A stretch of DNA of 64,000 nt, taken from contig NZ_SOBN01000002.1 in assembly GCF_004365705.1 (NCBI RefSeq), positions 1,888,675-1,952,674 on the forward strand, written 5' to 3'. This document shows positions 19,263 to 26,770 of the stretch, piece by piece. The notes beneath the pieces were generated by a model. That model had not been told where the DNA came from, did no database searches, and saw nothing but the letters and a program-made list of their open reading frames with translations. The first letter of the stretch is position 1; each line of letters starts with the position of its first letter. The stretch is from Streptomyces sp. 846.5 (GTDB taxonomy: Bacteria; Actinomycetota; Actinomycetes; Streptomycetales; Streptomycetaceae). The position numbers and the translations under genes are program-made.

Positions 19263-20681
19263 CTGACCAGTTCAGCGACATCTCAGCAGTCAGCCTCCGG
19301 CGAGGGCAGCCTCGGTCACGTCATCTTCATCGCCGCGGCCGCCGCGATGGGTGGATTCCTCTTCGGTTACGACAGCTCCGTCATCAGCGGCGCCGTGACC
19401 GGCATCCAGAAGCACTTCGGCGTGGGCAGCGGCGAGACCGCGCTGGTGGTCTCCTCCGCGCTGCTGGGTTCGGCCGCGGGCGCCATGGGCGCGGGCTGGC
19501 TCGCCGACCGGATCGGCCGTATCCGGGTGATGCAGATCGCCGCGGTCCTCTTCGCCATCAGCGGCGCCGGCTCGATGTTCCCGCCCAACATCTTCACCCT
19601 CGGCGTCTGGCGCGTGGTCGGCGGCGTCGCCATCGGCATGGCCTCCGTCATCGCCCCCGCCTACATCGCCGAGGTCGCCCCGCCCGCCGTGCGCGGACGG
19701 CTCGCCTCCTTCCAGCAGGGCGCGATCGTGCTCGGCATCTTCATCTCCCAGCTGGTCAACTACGCCCTCAACCAGGGCGCCGGCGGCAGTCCCAACGACC
19801 ACATCGCCGGGATCCAGGCCTGGCAGTGGATGCTCGGCGTGGAGACCATCCCGGCGCTGATCTACTTCCTGATGTCCTACGCCATCCCCGAGTCGCCGCG
19901 CTTCCTGATCTCCGTCGGCCGACTGGACCGGGCCCGCCAGGTGCTCCTCGACGTCGAGGGCGAGAACAGCGACCCGGACGCCCGGATCGCGGAGATCCAG
20001 CAGGTCATGGCCTCCGAGCACAAGTCCAGCCTGAGCGACCTGCTGGGCGGCCGGGCCGGGCTGCAGACCATCGTCTGGATCGGCATCGGCGCCTCGGTGT
20101 TCCAGCAGTTCGTCGGCATCAACGTGATCTTCTACTACTCCTCGCTGCTGTGGCAGTCGGTCGGCATCAACGCCAGCAACTCGCTGCTGATCAGCGTGTC
20201 CACCTCGCTGGTCAACATCGTCGGCACGGTCATCGCCATCGCCCTGGTCGACCGCATCGGCCGCCGCCCGCTCGCCCTGGCCGGCTCCGTCGGCATGGCC
20301 GCCGCCCTCGCCCTGGCGGCCTGGGCCTTCTCCTACCGCCACGGCACCGGCACCACGGCCACCCTCCCCAACACCCAGGCCACCGTCGCCCTGGTTGCGG
20401 CCCATGTCTTCGTCCTCTGCTTCGCCTTCTCCTGGGGCGTCGTGGTCTGGGTCCTGCTCGGCGAGATGTTCCCCAACAAGATCCGCGCTCTCGCCCTCTC
20501 CGTCGCCGCAGCGGCCCAGTGGATCGCCAACTGGGCCATCACCGTCAGCTTCCCGACCATGTCCGACTGGAACCTGTCGGCGACCTACGTCATCTACGCC
20601 TGCTTCGCCCTGCTCTCCATCCCCTTCGTCTACTTCTGCATCAAGGAGACCAAGGGCCGCACCCTGGAGTCCATGGGCTGA
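19263..20681 (+). CDS. Sugar porter (MFS) family transporter
   Basis: This 12-segment transporter of the sugar porter family has the standard signatures: GGFLFGYDSSVISG in segment 1, GWLADRIGRIRVM, PAYIAEVAPPAVRGRL, PESPRFLI, QQFVGINVIFYYS, LVDRIGRRPL and the end KETKGRTLESMG. It probably imports glucose or another monosaccharide with protons. The frame has no ATG, GTG or TTG between 19200 and the first membrane segment. A CTG at 19263 lies six bases after GGGAG and is the best start, giving 472 residues. A rare CTG start may keep expression low. Confidence 0.88.
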   Translation: MTSSATSQQSASGEGSLGHVIFIAAAAAMGGFLFGYDSSVISGAVTGIQKHFGVGSGETALVVSSALLGSAAGAMGAGWLADRIGRIRVMQIAAVLFAISGAGSMFPPNIFTLGVWRVVGGVAIGMASVIAPAYIAEVAPPAVRGRLASFQQGAIVLGIFISQLVNYALNQGAGGSPNDHIAGIQAWQWMLGVETIPALIYFLMSYAIPESPRFLISVGRLDRARQVLLDVEGENSDPDARIAEIQQVMASEHKSSLSDLLGGRAGLQTIVWIGIGASVFQQFVGINVIFYYSSLLWQSVGINASNSLLISVSTSLVNIVGTVIAIALVDRIGRRPLALAGSVGMAAALALAAWAFSYRHGTGTTATLPNTQATVALVAAHVFVLCFAFSWGVVVWVLLGEMFPNKIRALALSVAAAAQWIANWAITVSFPTMSDWNLSATYVIYACFALLSIPFVYFCIKETKGRTLESMG

Positions 20682-20685
20682 CAGA

Positions 20686-21372
20686 TCAGGCCTCCCTCGC
20701 ACCACCGACACTGTCGTCCGGCGGAACTCGCGCGGCCAACCAGTCCCTCAACTCCCGGCAGGCTGCCCGCTCCTGCTCCTCGGGACCCCACCACCAGGCG
20801 AAGGGCGACGTGCCGACCCGCAGGTCGTCCCACCACCAGCTCGCGCACTCGGCCAGATGCCGGTCGGCCGTCGACCCCCTCTCCACTTCCCAGCAGGCCA
20901 GCCAGGGGCCAACGGATGAAGTCGCGGTGGCGCAGCTCTCGAAGACCTCGCGGGCCGTGGTCGGCGGCGAATCCTGCCTCAGGGTCCAGACCCACCACGC
21001 CTTCAGGAATCCGAGCAGAGCCTGAGCCTGCCGGTCGGGCCACAGGGTCCAGCGCGCGGCGGCCAGGCCACGGGCGATCAGATCCGGAGATGTCGTGCCC
21101 TGCGACAACAGCACAGCGAGTTGTGGCAGCACCCGCCGGATCACCGCCGGCTGGTCGTCCCAGTGGTCGGGGGCCTCCTCCGCAGCCATCCGAACCAGGT
21201 CCAGGGGGAGTTCGACGTCCGCGGTGCGCAGCAGTGCGACCTCGTCCGCGCCATTGCATCGACCACAACCGAGTTCGTCCGGGTGAGCAGTCATGCCGGC
21301 GAAAGCCTCCGCGACACGAGCAATTGCGACTTGCACGACCTGAGCATCCGACCCGGACACGGCGATTCCCAT
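20686..21372 (-). CDS. Conserved hypothetical protein
   Basis: The 228-residue product has no recognised domain. A GCGRC cysteine pair near residues 35-40 and several Trp-rich runs (WWVWTL, SWWWDDL, FAWWWGPEEQE) are visible. It is predicted to be mostly helical and soluble. It is convergent with the sugar transporter, only four bases apart, and is transcribed away from the tRNA cluster. The function is not known. Confidence 0.5.
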   Translation of the reverse strand: MGIAVSGSDAQVVQVAIARVAEAFAGMTAHPDELGCGRCNGADEVALLRTADVELPLDLVRMAAEEAPDHWDDQPAVIRRVLPQLAVLLSQGTTSPDLIARGLAAARWTLWPDRQAQALLGFLKAWWVWTLRQDSPPTTAREVFESCATATSSVGPWLACWEVERGSTADRHLAECASWWWDDLRVGTSPFAWWWGPEEQERAACRELRDWLAARVPPDDSVGGAREA

Positions 21373-21519
21373 CGACTACTCCCGCAAGCCGACGCTCACC
21401 GAAGAGATCGACGCTACCAGGACGCGGAGATCGCGCAATCCTGGCGAGAACTGCCGCCTTCCGGACTGAGCGGCCGCAAAACCGTTAGACCTCAGATCGC
21501 TCGCTTCCTACGATGAGTG

Positions 21520-21595
21520 AGCGGGTTGGCGCAGTCGGCAGCGCGGGGGCCTCATAAGCCCTAGGTCACGGGTTCGAATCCCGTACCCGCCACCA
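21520..21595 (+). tRNA. tRNA with CAU anticodon (Met-type), CCA encoded
   Basis: All four arms fold by hand: acceptor 21520-21526 with 21585-21591, D stem GCGC/GCGC, anticodon loop CTCATAA at 21551-21557, five-base variable loop, T stem ACGGG/CCCGT with loop TTCGAAT, and an encoded CCA at 21593-21595. The first pair is an A-C mismatch, a feature that recalls initiator tRNAs. The anticodon stem, however, is GGGGC/GCCCT and lacks the full run of three G-C pairs. It may be an elongator, an initiator variant or an Ile2-type tRNA. Confidence 0.8.
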
Positions 21596-21596
21596 A

Positions 21597-21674
21597 GCGT
21601 TGAGTGCTGGGACACGAGTGGGGTTGTAACCCCTGCGCCTTCGGGCTTGCGAGGTTCGATTCCTCGGCAGCGCA
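21597..21674 (+). tRNA. tRNA-Tyr-like gene (GUA) with reduced D arm
   Basis: The T arm CGAGG-TTCGATT-CCTCG, a GCC-TTCG-GGC long variable hairpin (21637-21646) and an anticodon loop TTGTAAC (GUA) mark it as class II Tyr-like. The anticodon stem has two G-U pairs. The acceptor 21597-21603 pairs six of seven with 21667-21673. Only 15 bases remain for the D region and no good D stem forms. It starts one base after the previous CCA and carries no encoded CCA. It may be degenerate or non-canonical. Confidence 0.45.
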
Positions 21675-21689
21675 CGGTAATTGCATCGA

Positions 21690-21762
21690 GGCGTCGTACC
21701 CCAACGGCAGAGGGAGCCGGTTCAGGACCGGTCCAGTGTGCGTTCGAATCGCACCGACGCTA
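21690..21762 (+). tRNA. Class I tRNA with Leu anticodon CAG
   Basis: The acceptor GGCGTCG pairs fully with CGACGCT (first pair G-U), discriminator A. The D stem is CCC/GGG, anticodon stem GCCGG/CCGGT with loop TTCAGGA (anticodon CAG, G37), variable loop of only five bases, and T stem GTGCG/CGCAC. Canonical bacterial tRNA-Leu has a long variable arm, so the body does not match its anticodon. CCA is not encoded. Confidence 0.65.
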
Positions 21763-21772
21763 CGCATGACAT

Positions 21773-21846
21773 GGCGCTGTGCCCCAACTGGCAGAGGGGG
21801 CGGTCTGAGGGACCGTCGGTTGCAGGTTCGATTCCTGTCAGCGCTA
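21773..21846 (+). tRNA. Class I tRNA with Leu anticodon GAG
   Basis: The acceptor GGCGCTG pairs fully with CAGCGCT, D stem CCCC/GGGG, anticodon stem GCGGT/ACCGT with loop CTGAGGG (anticodon GAG, G37), five-base variable loop, and T arm GCAGG-TTCGATT-CCTGT. It resembles the preceding gene in acceptor, D-loop and discriminator, so the two probably share an origin. Like it, it lacks the long variable arm of true tRNA-Leu. CCA is not encoded. Confidence 0.68.
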
Positions 21847-21910
21847 CCGAGGGCTGCCGTGACCGATTCGTTCAAGACGGCGTCGTCAACGGCCCGATAA
21901 CGTCGCCGTC

Positions 21911-22318
21911 ATGGACACCACGGCTTCGGATTCACTGCACATCAGCACGCACATTGATCGGCTCGCCCAAGAGGTCTACGACTACGCCTCGGACCCGTCC
22001 AACCTGCCCGAGTGGGCTCCCGGGTTGGGCAGTTCCGTCGAATTGGTCGACGGGCAATGGATCGTGGAATCCCCCATGGGACGGGTCGTCGTCGCCTTTG
22101 CCGCCAGAAACGAGTTCGGTGTACTCGATCACGACGTCACGCTGCCCTCGGGCGAGACCTTCTACAACCCGATGCGGGTGACCGTGGACGGCACCGGGTG
22201 CGAGGTGGTGTTCACGCTTCGCCGGCAGCCGGGGACCAGCGACGAGGACTTCAAGCGTGATGCGGATGCGGTGTTCGCCGACCTCATCGCGCTCAAGCAG
22301 GTGATGGAGCACGCGTAG
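21911..22318 (+). CDS. SRPBCC (polyketide cyclase-like) protein
   Basis: The 135-residue product starts with the SRPBCC pattern of a strand followed by ADRLA-type helix (IDRLAQEVYDYASDPSNLPEWAPG) and ends with a long C-terminal helix ADLIALKQVMEH. The fold binds hydrophobic small molecules in a helix-grip pocket. It starts 65 bases after the tRNA cluster. No partner gene is seen, and the ligand is unknown. Confidence 0.75.
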   Translation: MDTTASDSLHISTHIDRLAQEVYDYASDPSNLPEWAPGLGSSVELVDGQWIVESPMGRVVVAFAARNEFGVLDHDVTLPSGETFYNPMRVTVDGTGCEVVFTLRRQPGTSDEDFKRDADAVFADLIALKQVMEHA

Positions 22319-22352
22319 CCCGGGCCGGACCGGACCGGGACGGCCGCCGCCG

Positions 22353-22604
22353 TCAGCGGGAGCGAGGCGCCTCTCGGGCGCGGGCGTCCTCGCGGAGCAG
22401 GCCCAGCAGGTACTCGCAGGCCGGTGACTCGTCCCGGAAGCGGCGCAGCCAGGAGCAGCTGCCGCGGCCCCAGTGGTAGGCGATCCAGTCGGCGCCGTCG
22501 CGGTCCAGGCAGTAGGCGTTGTCGGGGAGGCCGCCGTCCAGGCAGTAGGCGTTGCGCCGGATGCCTTCGGCCTCCAACAGCGCTCGAAGCTCTTCGCGGT
22601 CCAC
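22353..22604 (-). CDS. Small hypothetical protein with internal repeat
   Basis: A GTG at 22604 stands five bases after GGGAGG and is the best start (83 residues). The longer frame to 22634 lacks a ribosome binding site. A 19-base direct repeat with 33-base period (22503-22521 and 22536-22554) encodes NAYCLD twice. The pattern of a DREELRALLEAEGI helix, the LDGGLPD turn, an aromatic strand region and an ACEYLLGLLRED helix resembles small immunity-like proteins of streptomycetes. No partner toxin is present, so the role is unknown. Confidence 0.55.
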   Translation of the reverse strand: MDREELRALLEAEGIRRNAYCLDGGLPDNAYCLDRDGADWIAYHWGRGSCSWLRRFRDESPACEYLLGLLREDARAREAPRSR

Positions 22605-22694
22605 TGCGGCCTCCCGCTCCTGGGTGAAGGTCACTCTCCGGACGCCGGGGAACAGCGCGTGGCGGCGCTACCGCCGGACGGGCGACGGCACGGG

Positions 22695-22946
22695 TCAGCT
22701 GCGCGCCGGACCCGAGTTCTCCTCCACGGTCGCCGCGCTGTCGCCGAGGAACCGCACCTGGTCCAGCCGGACCCCGTACTCGTCGGCGACAGCGATGACA
22801 TCGCGCCTGGTCCGGACCACGACCTCGGCGCTCAGCGGGTGCTTCCGGGGGTCGTAGACCTGCATCACGACATGCCTCGGATCGGCCTCACCTTCGACCT
22901 CATCCTTGATCCACACCTTCGCGGTACGACCGCTCACGTCGTCCAT
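22695..22946 (-). CDS. Small hypothetical protein
   Basis: The 83-residue soluble product has alternating strands (AKVWIKDEV, RHVVMQVYDP, AEVVVRTR) and one helix (VIAVADEYGV). No domain is recognised. It lies between two other short minus-strand genes in the accessory stretch. It may be a real gene because coding bias is good throughout, but no homolog can be named. Confidence 0.45.
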   Translation of the reverse strand: MDDVSGRTAKVWIKDEVEGEADPRHVVMQVYDPRKHPLSAEVVVRTRRDVIAVADEYGVRLDQVRFLGDSAATVEENSGPARS

Positions 22947-22983
22947 GATCCGATCATCCGATGGCGCGCAGCTCCCCGCTACC

Positions 22984-23732
22984 TCACTTCAGGTGCCGGG
23001 CGAAGAAGCGGTCCCCGTCCTCCACCTCGAACCACGGGGTACCGACGTGCCCGCCCAGATTGGCGTGCAGCGTCTTCTCCTTGCTGCCGAAGGTGTCGAA
23101 CAGGTCCAGGGCCCGCTCCCGGGGGTTCCCTTCGTCGTCCCACTGCAGCAGGAACAGCAGCGGAACGGCGACCTGCCGGGCCTCCTCGCGCTGGATGCGG
23201 GGCACGTAACCACCGGCGAAGAACCCGGCGGCCGCGATGCGGGGCTCGACCACCGCCAGCCGGATGCCGACGGCGGCCCACCCCGAGTACCCGACCGGGC
23301 CGCCGATCTCGGGCAGTGAAGGAGGGCGTCCAGGGTGGTCCGCCATTCCGGGACCGCGTTGTCGACCAGCGGGCCGATGAAGGACTCGAAGATCTCATCG
23401 ACCGGCTCGCCGGCCTGCATCGCCCGGCGGAGGTCGGCGCGGGCCTGGTCGTCGGCGGCGGAACGGGGCCGGTCACCGCATCCGGGGGCGTCGATGGTCG
23501 CCACCGCGTAGCCGTATGCCGCGGACTGCCGGGCCCGGGCCACCAGCCGGGCTTCCCGCCTGGGCAGGCCGTTGTTGTGGGCCATCAGGATCAGCGGGAC
23601 CGGTGCGGCCCCGGAAGATCCAGCGGCAGATCCAGCAGAGCCCGGCGTCCACAGGGTGCCGGGGATCTCGCCGAGGGTGAATTCGCGTTCGAGGACGCCG
23701 TCGTCGAGACGCCGCTCAGAAGTGAAGCGCAT
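22984..23732 (-). pseudogene. Frameshifted alpha/beta hydrolase, catalytic Ser not visible
   Basis: The N-terminal part (frame from 23732: ILMAHNNGLPRRE, GYAVATIDAPGCGDRP, WRTTLDALL) and the C-terminal part (frame ending 22984: LPEIGGPVGYSG, VEPRIAAAGFFAGGY, HANLGGHVGTPWFE) belong to one dienelactone-hydrolase-like protein. They are joined by a single-base shift near 23315-23325. The nucleophile elbow is also damaged: GYSGWAAVG is shorter than the usual GxSxG region. Both defects argue for decay rather than a sequencing slip alone. Confidence 0.7.
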
Positions 23733-23940
23733 GGTCGTGCCTTTCGGGAGTGCTCGTAAACGGCGCTCCCGGACGACCTATCGCCCGACCGTGACCCCGG
23801 AGGGGAGCACCCATGTCGATACTGCGTTCACGGGTACCACCTCCTCGTTCTCTCGCACGGCCTCCGGCAACCTAGCAGTGGTCGTCGTGGTCCGCCAACC
23901 GGTTTTGCGGAGGCCGCCGCTCCAGCCCCCGCAGCAGGAT

Positions 23941-24288
23941 GGCGAAGCCCTGCCCGAGATCTGGGAACGGCCCCCCACCGCCGAGCAGCTCGCCAACATG
24001 TGGCCCGGCATCACCGAGGACGCCTGCCTGTACCTTCCGGATCTCGTCGACCTGGCGGTCACCGCCGGCTTCCGCCCGCTGCGGGTCGAGACCGCCACCC
24101 GCAACGAGTGGGAGGAGTTCGAGTCCGGATTCATGGCGGGCTCCGAGGAGTGGCTGCTCGCCAACGGCGACCACCCCGAAGTCGACAAGGTGCGTTCGCA
24201 GTTGGACGAGCACCGGGCCAACTGGCTGCGCGGCCACCGGGGTGTCCTCGGTTTCGCCTTTCTGACCCTGGGCGTGCCGAACGCGTGA
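23941..24288 (+). pseudogene. C-terminal fragment of a SAM-dependent methyltransferase
   Basis: The segment ERPPTAEQLANMWPG, CLYLPDLVDLAVTAGFRPLRVETATRNEWEEFESGF and the end LRGHRGVLGFAFLTLG look like the last third of a class I methyltransferase of actinobacteria. No start codon or SAM-binding GxGxG region is found upstream in this frame. The upstream sequence (23760-23940) has no similarity that I can name. It is probably a truncated gene. Confidence 0.6.
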
Positions 24289-24308
24289 CCGCGACGGCAG
24301 GAAGACGG

Positions 24309-24932
24309 CTATGCGCCCGCCGCCTCCTCCCGTTCCAGCGCGCGGACCAGGGCCTCGAACCCCGCGTCGGCTCCTGCCATGTCCCCGTTGCCGGTCGCGC
24401 GGTCCATCACGAAACCGCGCAGGGTCGCCAGGATCATCTCCGCGACCCCCAGCTTCCGCCGGTCGGACCAGCCCTCCGGGCAGATGGACAGCAGCGAGGG
24501 CAGATACTGCGTGGTCGCGCCCCGCCCCAGTTCCGCGTAGCGCTCCGGGTCGTACATCGCCAGGCCGATGGCCTGGTCGAGGACCCGCCGCAGCCCGTTG
24601 TCCTCCCCCATGAGGACCGGCCAGATGGCACGCACCCGGCCGGCCAGCGTCTGCCGGTCCGAACTCCCGGTGCCGGCCAGCGCGTTGTCGATCAGTCGTC
24701 CGCGCAGTCGGAAGACCGCCTGCTTGAGCAGGTCCTCCACCCCGTCGAAGTAGTAGAGCAGCACCTTGTGGGTGGTGCCGGCCGACCGTGCGGCGCGGCG
24801 CAGCGAGAAGTCCACCAGACCGTTCACCGCGAGGTCGTCGGTGACCCGTTCGAGCAGGTCCCGGCGCCGTGCCTCGCCGCGCCGCGAACCCGTCGAGCGC
24901 CGATAACCGACCGTCACATCGGCAGAGTCCAT
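24309..24932 (-). CDS. TetR-family regulator
   Basis: The 207-residue protein has a TetR helix-turn-helix at about residues 20-65 (DLLERVTDDLAVNGLVDFSLRRAARSAGTTHKVLLYYF). The C-terminal ligand domain is helical. The ATG at 24932 has GAGAGGA upstream. It is divergent from the DUF7873-like gene with 106 bases between them, so the two may share a control region. The ligand is unknown. Confidence 0.85.
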   Translation of the reverse strand: MDSADVTVGYRRSTGSRRGEARRRDLLERVTDDLAVNGLVDFSLRRAARSAGTTHKVLLYYFDGVEDLLKQAVFRLRGRLIDNALAGTGSSDRQTLAGRVRAIWPVLMGEDNGLRRVLDQAIGLAMYDPERYAELGRGATTQYLPSLLSICPEGWSDRRKLGVAEMILATLRGFVMDRATGNGDMAGADAGFEALVRALEREEAAGA

Positions 24933-25038
24933 GGTCGGACGTCCTCTCGAAGTTGATGCGCGACCGATGATGCCAGGCCGCCCGGAAGCCCGATAAATCC
25001 CAACTGCCCCACACGATCTCCGTGCTAGCGTTCGACCC

Positions 25039-25770
25039 GTGACCAAGCTCAATCAGATCATCGCGGTGGAGAAGGGCGTCAAGTCCAAGTCCTTCGCCGA
25101 CCTCACCCAGGCGCACCACGACGTCCAGAAGACCGCGCTGCTGGCCGGCATCTCCCGGACCTACCAGCCCAAGGACGAGGAGGGCGACCAGTTCCCGCCC
25201 GAGTCGACCCGGGTCCAGGTCAAGGCCGAGGACGTGCTCAGGTCCACCGCCGCCACGCTGACCCGTCTCTTCGACGTCACCGCGACGAAGGACTGGGCCA
25301 ACTGCACGGCCAAGGCCGACGTCGTGGTCGACGGCAACGTGATCGTCGAGGGCGCGCCGGTCAGCTATCTGCTGTTCCTGGAGAAGCAGTTGGTGGATCT
25401 GCACACCTTCGTGAAGAAGCTGCCGGTGCTGGACGCCTCGGAGGCCTGGTCGCGGGACGAGTCGACGGACTCCTGGCGCACCGAGCCGACCCGGACCATC
25501 CGCACCCGCAAGGTGATGCGGAACCACGTGAAGGCCGAAGCCACCGAGAAGCACCCTGCGCAGGTCGAGGTCTACACCGAGGACGTCGCCGTCGGCTACT
25601 GGACCACCGTCAAGTTCTCCGGAGCCCTGCCGGCCAAGCGGGTCAACGACCTGCTGGAGCGGGTGGAGAAGCTGCAGCAGGCGGTGAAGTACGCCCGCGA
25701 GGAGGCCAACGGCGCGGAGGTCACCGACCAGCGCGTCGGTGGCAGGGTGTTCGGCTACCTCTTCGGGTAG
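25039..25770 (+). CDS. DUF7873-like protein of actinobacteria and their phages
   Basis: The 243-residue protein has a charged helical N-terminus (KLNQIIAVEKGVKSKSFADL, LTQAHHDVQKTALLAG) and a long C-terminal helix LPAKRVNDLLERVEKLQQAVKYAREEANG. I recognise it as a protein type found in actinobacterial genomes and in actinophages (DUF7873), with no known function. The start is a GTG. A UUCG hairpin follows at 25782-25799, then a tRNA-like cluster. This position next to tRNA remnants supports a phage or plasmid origin. Confidence 0.65.
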   Translation: MTKLNQIIAVEKGVKSKSFADLTQAHHDVQKTALLAGISRTYQPKDEEGDQFPPESTRVQVKAEDVLRSTAATLTRLFDVTATKDWANCTAKADVVVDGNVIVEGAPVSYLLFLEKQLVDLHTFVKKLPVLDASEAWSRDESTDSWRTEPTRTIRTRKVMRNHVKAEATEKHPAQVEVYTEDVAVGYWTTVKFSGALPAKRVNDLLERVEKLQQAVKYAREEANGAEVTDQRVGGRVFGYLFG

Positions 25771-25781
25771 CCCCACAGTCC

Positions 25782-25799
25782 CCCCGTCTTCGGGCGGGG
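25782..25799 (+). terminator. UUCG hairpin after the DUF7873-like gene
   Basis: CCCCGTC pairs with GGCGGGG around a TTCG loop, 11 bases after the stop codon. The right arm could also be the acceptor strand of the tRNA-like sequence that follows, so the two readings overlap. Confidence 0.6.
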
Positions 25800-25881
25800 T
25801 GCGCGAGGAGCGCAAGCTGAACCTGAAGCTTGTCGTGACCGACGCGGTCCAGTGGAGGTTCGACTCCTCCCCCCGGCACCA
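25793..25881 (+). tRNA. Degenerate class II tRNA-like sequence with encoded CCA
   Basis: The T arm GGAGG-TTCGACT-CCTCC (25854-25870), acceptor strand CCCCGGC, discriminator A and CCA (25871-25881) are clear. A long variable hairpin GACC-GACGC-GGTC lies at 25837-25849. The 5' acceptor GGCGGGG pairs six of seven. The D stem is GCGC/GCGC. The anticodon stem AAGCT/AGCTT closes an eight-base loop GAACCTGA without T33, so no anticodon can be assigned. It is probably a decayed tRNA. Confidence 0.4.
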
Positions 25882-25885
25882 GCGG

Positions 25886-26090
25886 GCCGGGGTAGCCCAA
25901 GCAGGCAGAGGCAGCCGTGATCAATCTCAGACTCTCGCTCCAGATTCAGCATTCGCCGCCGAGCGCCAGATCGAACGAGTGCGGACGACCATCGTCGGAT
26001 GCCGGTTCAAGTCCGGCCCCCTGCTCCAGCCTGCAGAGGTAGTTCAAAGGCAGAACACGGCGATTTGAAAATGATCCGCAACTCTTAAAC
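25886..26090 (+). other. tRNA fragments
   Basis: A tRNA 5' half (GCCGGGG-TA-GCCC with a GGCAGA D-loop) starts at 25886. A T arm GCCGG-TTCAAGT-CCGGC with acceptor CCCCTGC, T and CCA ends at 26028. The 143 bases between these ends are too long for one normal tRNA. A further 5' half with D arm GTTC-AAAGGCA-GAAC follows at about 26035-26060 and has no T arm. These look like broken members of a tRNA array. Confidence 0.4.
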
Positions 26091-26224
26091 GTGCTGGCGC
26101 CAACAATTGGGTGGCATCACCAGAGGCCCGGGAGATGGATACCGCTCCCGGGTCTCGCCACGCTCCGCCCCATCCACCCCATCCCCCTTCGTCCCGCCCC
26201 ATTCACCCCGTCCCCCGGAAGCGT

Positions 26225-26770
26225 TCAGCGCTGCCGTGCCCGGTCGGCCACCGCGGACGGGTCCGCGCCCGCGCCCTTGAGCATCTTCGCGGCCCGGCTG
26301 TCCGGGTCGGAGGCGAGCTCCGCGAGCAGGTCCAGCGGATCCGCCTCCGCGGCGTCCCGCAACAGCGCGGCGACCAGGGCCCGGTCGACGGCGGCCTCCG
26401 CGGCATCACTCAGTCCTGGCGGCAGCGCGAATCGCTGCCTGGGTATACCGACGCCGTCGTCCGCGCTCTCCCCCTCCCCCTGCAGCCAGTCGCGCCCGAA
26501 GCCGATGCTGCGCTGGGCCAGATACCCCATCAGCCGCGTTGCCTGGGTGGGCAGCGGAGCGGCCAGGCCGAGCACCTGCTCGTCGCATTCGAGCAGGGCG
26601 TGCAGCAGATGGCCGCTGTCGATCTCGACATCACCGGCACGGACGGCCCGGCGGCGGGCGCGGGCCAGGACGGGCGCGAGCGCACCCGCCGGGTCAGGGC
26701 GTCGGCGCCCGCGTTCGGCGCCGCGGAGATCTTCGGCGCCATGGAGGTCAGGGAACACGTGGTCCACCAC
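26225..26770 (-). CDS. Clp N-terminal-domain-like protein
   Basis: The central part RRAVRAGDVEIDSGHLLHALLECDEQVLGL matches one Clp N-terminal repeat, the substrate-adaptor domain of ClpA/ClpC. The C-terminal part contains AEAAVDRALVAALLRDAAEADPLDLLAELASD, which resembles a second repeat. No AAA+ ATPase follows, so it may be a stand-alone adaptor-like or DNA-binding protein, as is common in streptomycetes. The start is uncertain: GTG codons at 26770 and 26767 are possible but have no ribosome binding site. Confidence 0.6.
   Translation of the reverse strand: MVDHVFPDLHGAEDLRGAERGRRRPDPAGALAPVLARARRRAVRAGDVEIDSGHLLHALLECDEQVLGLAAPLPTQATRLMGYLAQRSIGFGRDWLQGEGESADDGVGIPRQRFALPPGLSDAAEAAVDRALVAALLRDAAEADPLDLLAELASDPDSRAAKMLKGAGADPSAVADRARQR

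Noticed and set aside
22503..22554. Possible CRISPR-like direct repeats
   Set aside because: Only two 19-base copies with a 33-base period lie inside a coding frame and repeat a protein motif. No array or cas gene is present in the window.
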